Assembly (NCBI GenBank): GCA_039199225.1
Contig: JBCCSZ010000064.1
Coordinates: forward strand, 1-28,320
From: JBCCSZ01 sp039199225
GTDB taxonomy: Bacteria > Bacteroidota > Bacteroidia > Chitinophagales > Saprospiraceae
Length of the DNA stretch: 28,320 nucleotides
Direction of reading: 5' to 3'
Shown one piece after another: positions 25,628 to 28,320 of the stretch (the first letter of the stretch is position 1; each line of letters begins with the position of its first letter). A program made the position numbers and the translations under genes. Below the pieces are notes generated by a model, which saw nothing but the letters and a program-made list of their open reading frames with translations, had not been told where the DNA came from and did no database searches.

Positions 25628-26269
25628 ATGGCAAAGAAGAAAAAGTTCTATGTCGTATGGCATGGACACGAACCAGGTATTTACGACAGTTGGCCAGAAT
25701 GCCAGCGACAAATCAAAGGCTTTCCGAACGCTGTGTATAAGTCGTTTACCAGCTTGGAGGAAGCGCAAGAGGCTTATGGTGGTCCGGCAGCAGAGTTTAT
25801 TGGAAAATCAAAATCGTCCAAGCCTACCAAGAAGCGCATCAGTGAAGCGGCTAGGCAAGACATTATCTGGGATAGCCTTTCGGTCGATGCTGCCTGTAGT
25901 GGCAATCCGGGACTGATGGAATACCGAGGTGTTCACACAGCCAATGGCGATGAAATCTTCCGAATTGGTCCGTTGCGGCAAGGGACAAATAACATTGGTG
26001 AGTTTTTGGCGCTGGTTCACGGCTTAGCCTACCTCCAAAAAATCAATCAGCCGGATAAGCCCATCTATTCCGATTCGGTTACAGCCATGGGTTGGGTCCG
26101 ACGAAAAAAGGCCAATACCACCTTGAAAAAAAATGCCGCCAATGCTAAGATATTTGAACTGATGCATCGCGCATCGGTCTGGCTGAAAAACAATACCTAC
26201 AAAAATCCAATTCTGAAATGGCAAACAGAAGTTTGGGGAGAAATTCCAGCAGACTTTGGTAGGAAGTAA
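25628..26269 (+). CDS. RNase H with N-terminal viroplasmin domain
   Basis: 213 aa from the second ATG, chosen because MAKKKKFYVVWHGHEPGIYDSW is the standard family start; the first ATG at 25601 would add nine residues. Residues 4-52 are the caulimovirus viroplasmin / RNase H1 N-terminal hybrid-binding domain (VVWHGHEPGIY, CQRQIKGFPNAVYKSFTS, EEAQEAYGG). Residues 80-210 are the RNase H fold with Asp87 (SVDAACSGNPG), Glu125 (NNIGEFLALVHGL), Asp149 (YSDSVTAMGWVR) and Asp209 (IPADFGRK), a complete set. It removes RNA from RNA-DNA hybrids. It converges on def with an 18-nt gap lacking a strong terminator. Confidence 0.93.
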   Translation: MAKKKKFYVVWHGHEPGIYDSWPECQRQIKGFPNAVYKSFTSLEEAQEAYGGPAAEFIGKSKSSKPTKKRISEAARQDIIWDSLSVDAACSGNPGLMEYRGVHTANGDEIFRIGPLRQGTNNIGEFLALVHGLAYLQKINQPDKPIYSDSVTAMGWVRRKKANTTLKKNAANAKIFELMHRASVWLKNNTYKNPILKWQTEVWGEIPADFGRK

Positions 26270-26287
26270 ACCGCAATGCTTTAGCAG

Positions 26288-26845
26288 CTACTTCTTGATA
26301 AACTTCATTTTGTAATCCGCACTGACTTTCCCTTTGCGAATGTTGTCCAATCTCCTCCGAATCAAACGACGCTTGATGGGCTTGAGATGTTCGGTGAAGA
26401 GAATGCCGTCTATGTGATCGTACTCATGCTGAATGACTCTGGCGTTCATTCCTGTAAATAAGGTTTCCTTTTCCTGGAAAGATTCATCCATGTAACGCAG
26501 GCGAATCTGTGCAGGTCGCTCGACATCTCCGCGGATGTCCGGAATGCTGAGACAGCCTTCTTCGTATTCCCAGGGTGTTCCCCCCTCCTCTATTTTATGA
26601 GCATTGATAAAGGCAACCTTAATACCCTCCTCCTCTTTTCCTTCGTCCATCATTTGGACTGTGTCCACCAAAAAAATACGGATGGGCAATCCAATCTGTG
26701 GGGCAGCCAAACCCACGCCTTGGGCCTTATACATGGTTTCCCACATATTATTAATCAATTCCTCAAGCCCAGGATAGTCCGGACTAATATCTTCTGCCAC
26801 CTTTTTCAAAACGGGCTGGCCATAAGCATAAATGGGTAGTATCAT
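26288..26845 (-). CDS. def: Peptide deformylase
   Basis: 185 aa. The three deformylase motifs are intact: GVGLAAPQI at 43-51, EGCLS at 96-100 with metal ligand Cys98, and QHEYDH at 139-144 with His140, catalytic Glu141 and His144. The enzyme removes the formyl group from new N-terminal methionines, using Fe2+ or Zn2+. It is 22 nt downstream of ruvX, so the two form one operon. Confidence 0.98.
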   Translation of the reverse strand: MILPIYAYGQPVLKKVAEDISPDYPGLEELINNMWETMYKAQGVGLAAPQIGLPIRIFLVDTVQMMDEGKEEEGIKVAFINAHKIEEGGTPWEYEEGCLSIPDIRGDVERPAQIRLRYMDESFQEKETLFTGMNARVIQHEYDHIDGILFTEHLKPIKRRLIRRRLDNIRKGKVSADYKMKFIKK

Positions 26846-26867
26846 TGGTCGATTTTTGTCTTCTTTT

Positions 26868-27284
26868 TCAGTAACAGTTCTCTTCCATATATCCTTGCAG
26901 AATTAAGACTGCACTCACCTTATCGATGAGCGACTTATCCCGCCTTTTCTTTTGTTTGGCGCCACTTCGAAGAATGATCTGTTTTGCGTCCTGTGATGTA
27001 AACCGCTCATCAAACCTATCTATTTTAACACCAGGGAACTTTTTCTTTAACCTTTGCACAAAATCATTTACCTCCACCGCAATTTGAGCAGGTCGACCAT
27101 CCAAATGCATGGGTTCACCAACGACAATCGTCTCTACAGATTCTTCTGCTAAATATTGCTCCAAGAAAGCCATGATCTCGTCGTTAGAGACCGTATCCAA
27201 TCCGTTCGCAACGATCTTCAGCGGATCTGTGACCGCAACCCCTACCCTCTTGGTGCCATAATCAATTGCCATAATTCTTGACAT
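26868..27284 (-). CDS. ruvX: Holliday-junction resolvase-like / pre-16S rRNA nuclease YqgF
   Basis: 138 aa from the ATG at 27284 (MSRIMAIDYGTKRVGVAVTD). A longer reading frame exists upstream but would translate the terminator and promoter region, so it is rejected. Key features are Asp8 in DYGTKRVG, VVGEPMHLDG, the DERFTS motif and the C-terminal DKVSAVLILQGYM, all typical of the YqgF RNase H-like fold. In E. coli the family matures the 16S rRNA 5' end. It heads the ruvX-def operon; a perfect -7 element ends 4 nt before the ATG, implying an almost leaderless mRNA. Confidence 0.95.
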   Translation of the reverse strand: MSRIMAIDYGTKRVGVAVTDPLKIVANGLDTVSNDEIMAFLEQYLAEESVETIVVGEPMHLDGRPAQIAVEVNDFVQRLKKKFPGVKIDRFDERFTSQDAKQIILRSGAKQKKRRDKSLIDKVSAVLILQGYMEENCY

Positions 27285-27288
27285 CGGG

Positions 27289-27296
27289 CAAATATA
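27289..27296 (-). promoter_or_regulatory. -7 element of ruvX-def
   Basis: TATATTTG is an exact TAnnTTTG match and directly follows the T-tract of the upstream terminator. The start of transcription would fall about at the ATG (27284). No TTG is seen at the -33 position. Confidence 0.45.
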
Positions 27297-27335
27297 AAAA
27301 AAATCCCTCTGCCAGCTGATATACCAGAGAGGGAT
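27295..27335 (-). terminator. Terminator hairpin upstream of ruvX
   Basis: On the minus strand, ATCCCTCT (27335-27328) pairs with AGAGGGAT (27310-27303) across a 17-nt loop and runs into eight T. It would end transcription arriving from the gene-free region before ruvX begins. Confidence 0.75.
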
Positions 27336-27357
27336 CATCCCAAAACCGTTTTAAAAA
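27336..27357 (-). repeat. Repeat block, copy A
   Basis: On the minus strand TTTTAAAACGGTTTTGGGATG lies directly before a CCTCTCT-type terminator. It matches copy B at 27903-27925 except for two single-base insertions, and the adjoining terminators also resemble each other. Confidence 0.6.
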
Positions 27358-27683
27358 GATCTCTAATTAACCTTATTTCTTTTCTGTTTTGTTGCAATTA
27401 TTGGGTACCAAACTAGTTGGTAAAGATCATTAATAGTACAGACGTTTCAATCTGATTAAGAAGATGTGACACGTTTGATATACTTGTTAGAATGTGATCA
27501 GTTTGGAACGTAACTAGAGCTAGGAAGGCTCTGAAAATCAAGTAGTTTTGTATACTTTTAAATACATGACAAATTTACTCTATATCAAGCATTCTATCAT
27601 ACCCCAATCAGGGTATTTTTCATATAAAAAAAACACCATATTGTCCTAAAATATTTAAAACCAGCCATTTACAAAGACAGATT

Positions 27684-27723
27684 CAAAAAAACAACCCTTC
27701 TCTGCTTAGTGGAGAGAAGGGTT
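27684..27723 (-). terminator. Strong terminator hairpin, no gene in front
   Basis: Perfect 11-bp stem (AACCCTTCTCT with AGAGAAGGGTT, 9-nt loop) at 27693-27723, followed on the minus strand by G and seven T (27690-27684). The sequence upstream (to 27866) has no ORF, so the transcript it ends is non-coding or a long 3' UTR. Confidence 0.8.
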
Positions 27724-27865
27724 TACCTAAATAAAACCGTATAAAGAGAATTAGTTTACAAGCTGAATGTTAGGAGACCTTTTACAAGTCCCACAACAGG
27801 TGGTTTCAACACCACCCAAATTCTTAAGCATTTTACTACACAAATCCGGCCAATTTCATCCAAAT

Positions 27866-27902
27866 AAAAAAAGCCCCCCTCCAATACGAGTCGGAGAGAG
27901 GC
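27866..27902 (-). terminator. Terminator hairpin with strand-specific G-U pairs
   Basis: Ten-position stem between 27893-27902 and 27873-27882, followed by seven T on the minus strand. Two positions are C/A mismatches on plus but G-U pairs on minus, so it folds properly only as minus-strand RNA. Confidence 0.72.
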
Positions 27903-27925
27903 CATCCCAAAAACCGATTTTAAAG
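27903..27925 (-). repeat. Repeat block, copy B
   Basis: Minus-strand TTTAAAATCGGTTTTTGGGATG lies directly before the hairpin at 27866-27902; near-identical to copy A, which has the same relation to its own terminator about 570 bp away. A looser third likeness (ACGGTTTT before CCCTTCTCT) precedes the hairpin at 27693-27723. Confidence 0.6.
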
Positions 27926-27978
27926 CATTCTTAAACCGGTTACTGAGTATGTTTCTTAAATAATCATCTTCTTTTAAT

Positions 27979-28010
27979 AAAGAAAACAGATAGGGGAATT
28001 GCTTCCCCTA
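27979..28010 (-). terminator. Terminator of the T9SS cargo gene
   Basis: 8-bp stem TAGGGGAA/TTCCCCTA with a 4-nt loop (27991-28010), followed on the minus strand by the T-rich TCTGTTTTCTTT. It lies 18 nt after the stop at 28028. Confidence 0.72.
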
Positions 28011-28027
28011 CCCTTACATTTCTTTTA

Positions 28028-28320
28028 TTATTCGAGAACAATCATCTTCTTAGTCGCACTGTAATCTGCTGTTTCCAGCGTGTAGTACAGTACGCCTGCT
28101 CCACTCAAATCTGAGCGGTTGATGCTCACTTCGTTGTATCCTTTGACATACTCTCCTTCGATCAGGCGCAGTACTTTTCCTGATACATCGTAGATCGTAA
28201 TGCTGGCAGAGGCTGCCTGTGGCAATACGAATCCAACGACTGTTTCATCCTTGAATGGGTTTGGTACGTTCTGGTACAGAGCAAACTCGTTGCTTGTCTC
28301 TCCGTTGAACGTCAACGCTA
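28028..28320 (-). CDS. T9SS type A sorting domain protein (3' end only)
   Basis: The last 96 codons of a gene that enters from the right edge; no start is visible (an in-frame TTG near 28315 is simply a Leu codon). The sequence is the type IX secretion C-terminal sorting domain: FALYQNVPNPFKDETVVGF, then ITIYDVSGKVLRLIEG, GYNEVSI and GVLYYTL, ending KKMIVLE. This domain directs the protein through the outer membrane by the Por/T9SS machinery and is cleaved at the surface. The functional part of the protein lies outside the window. It is followed by its own terminator. Confidence 0.93.
   Translation of the reverse strand, partial: ALTFNGETSNEFALYQNVPNPFKDETVVGFVLPQAASASITIYDVSGKVLRLIEGEYVKGYNEVSINRSDLSGAGVLYYTLETADYSATKKMIVLE

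Larger units (their letters stand above)
27285..28027. other. Gene-free intergenic region with serial hairpins
   Basis: About 740 bp without a credible ORF in any frame between ruvX and the T9SS cargo gene. It contains the ruvX -7 element, four minus-strand terminator-like hairpins (listed separately), and two copies of a repeated block. Further small hairpins are GGTGGT/ACCACC (27799-27816), AGAGC/GCTCT (27516-27532) and ATACCC/GGGTAT (27599-27616, followed by TTTTT on the plus strand). A perfect minus-strand -7 element (TAAATTTG, 27577 to 27570) has no well-spaced TTG. One or more small RNAs are possible, but none matches a family I recognise. Confidence 0.5.

Noticed and set aside
27285..27338. 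Extended N-terminus of ruvX
   Set aside because: The extra 18 residues would be translated from the terminator hairpin and -7 element; homologues start at MSRIMAIDYG-like sequence.
27285..28027. CRISPR array or known housekeeping RNA (tmRNA, RNase P RNA, 6S RNA) in the gene-free region
   Set aside because: There are only two repeat-block copies, about 570 bp apart, with no regular spacers. I recognise none of the conserved cores of these RNAs.

Overview
The window looks like chromosomal DNA of a Bacteroidota member, most likely of the Saprospiria (Lewinella/Haliscomenobacter type). Evidence: a SusC/SusD pair, Bacteroidota-style promoters (TTG about 17-20 bp before TAnnTTTG), lipoproteins with acidic residues after the lipid-bearing Cys, a type IX secretion C-terminal sorting domain, a viroplasmin-type RNase H, DUF4293, and a very long OstA-like protein. 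The genus is inference; no rRNA is present.

Region 1 (1-14518, all minus strand) is one SusC/SusD-led gene cluster read from right to left: susC-like receptor, susD-like lipoprotein, a strong terminator and structured 151-nt spacer, two homologous ~1110-aa VCBS/FG-GAP + UnbV (CRTAC1-like) lipoproteins, a secreted GH65 glycosidase, and a vanadium-haloperoxidase/PAP2-type lipoprotein running off the left edge. The layout suggests capture and processing of an alpha-glucoside-containing or otherwise complex substrate at the outer membrane. The substrate, and the role of the two giant beta-propeller proteins, are unknown.

Region 2 (14519-17416, plus strand) holds a divergent secreted aspartic protease with two DTG lobes and a PDZ domain, then rplU-rpmA from a textbook promoter. 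The L27 protein carries a C-terminal helix-hairpin-helix extension, while L21 is plain.

Region 3 (17501-24460) holds, on minus, an FAD oxidoreductase, an OstA/LptA-like protein and a BatE-like TPR-SH3 protein; DUF4293 on plus; a 16-bp bidirectional terminator; an ExbB - 4TM protein - ExbD - ExbD energy-transduction operon on minus; and tRNA-Ser(GGA). The ExbBD system and the TonB-dependent SusC receptor are functionally connected in principle (proton-motive force delivered through TonB), though no tonB gene is visible.

Region 4 (24613-28320) holds tatD, an RNase H, a ruvX-def operon, a ~740-bp gene-free stretch with a series of minus-strand terminator-like hairpins (two embedded in a repeated sequence block), and the last 96 codons of a T9SS cargo gene. 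The gene-free stretch and the structured susD-VCBS spacer are the least explained parts of the window. No CRISPR array, insertion sequence, integrase or phage gene was seen.
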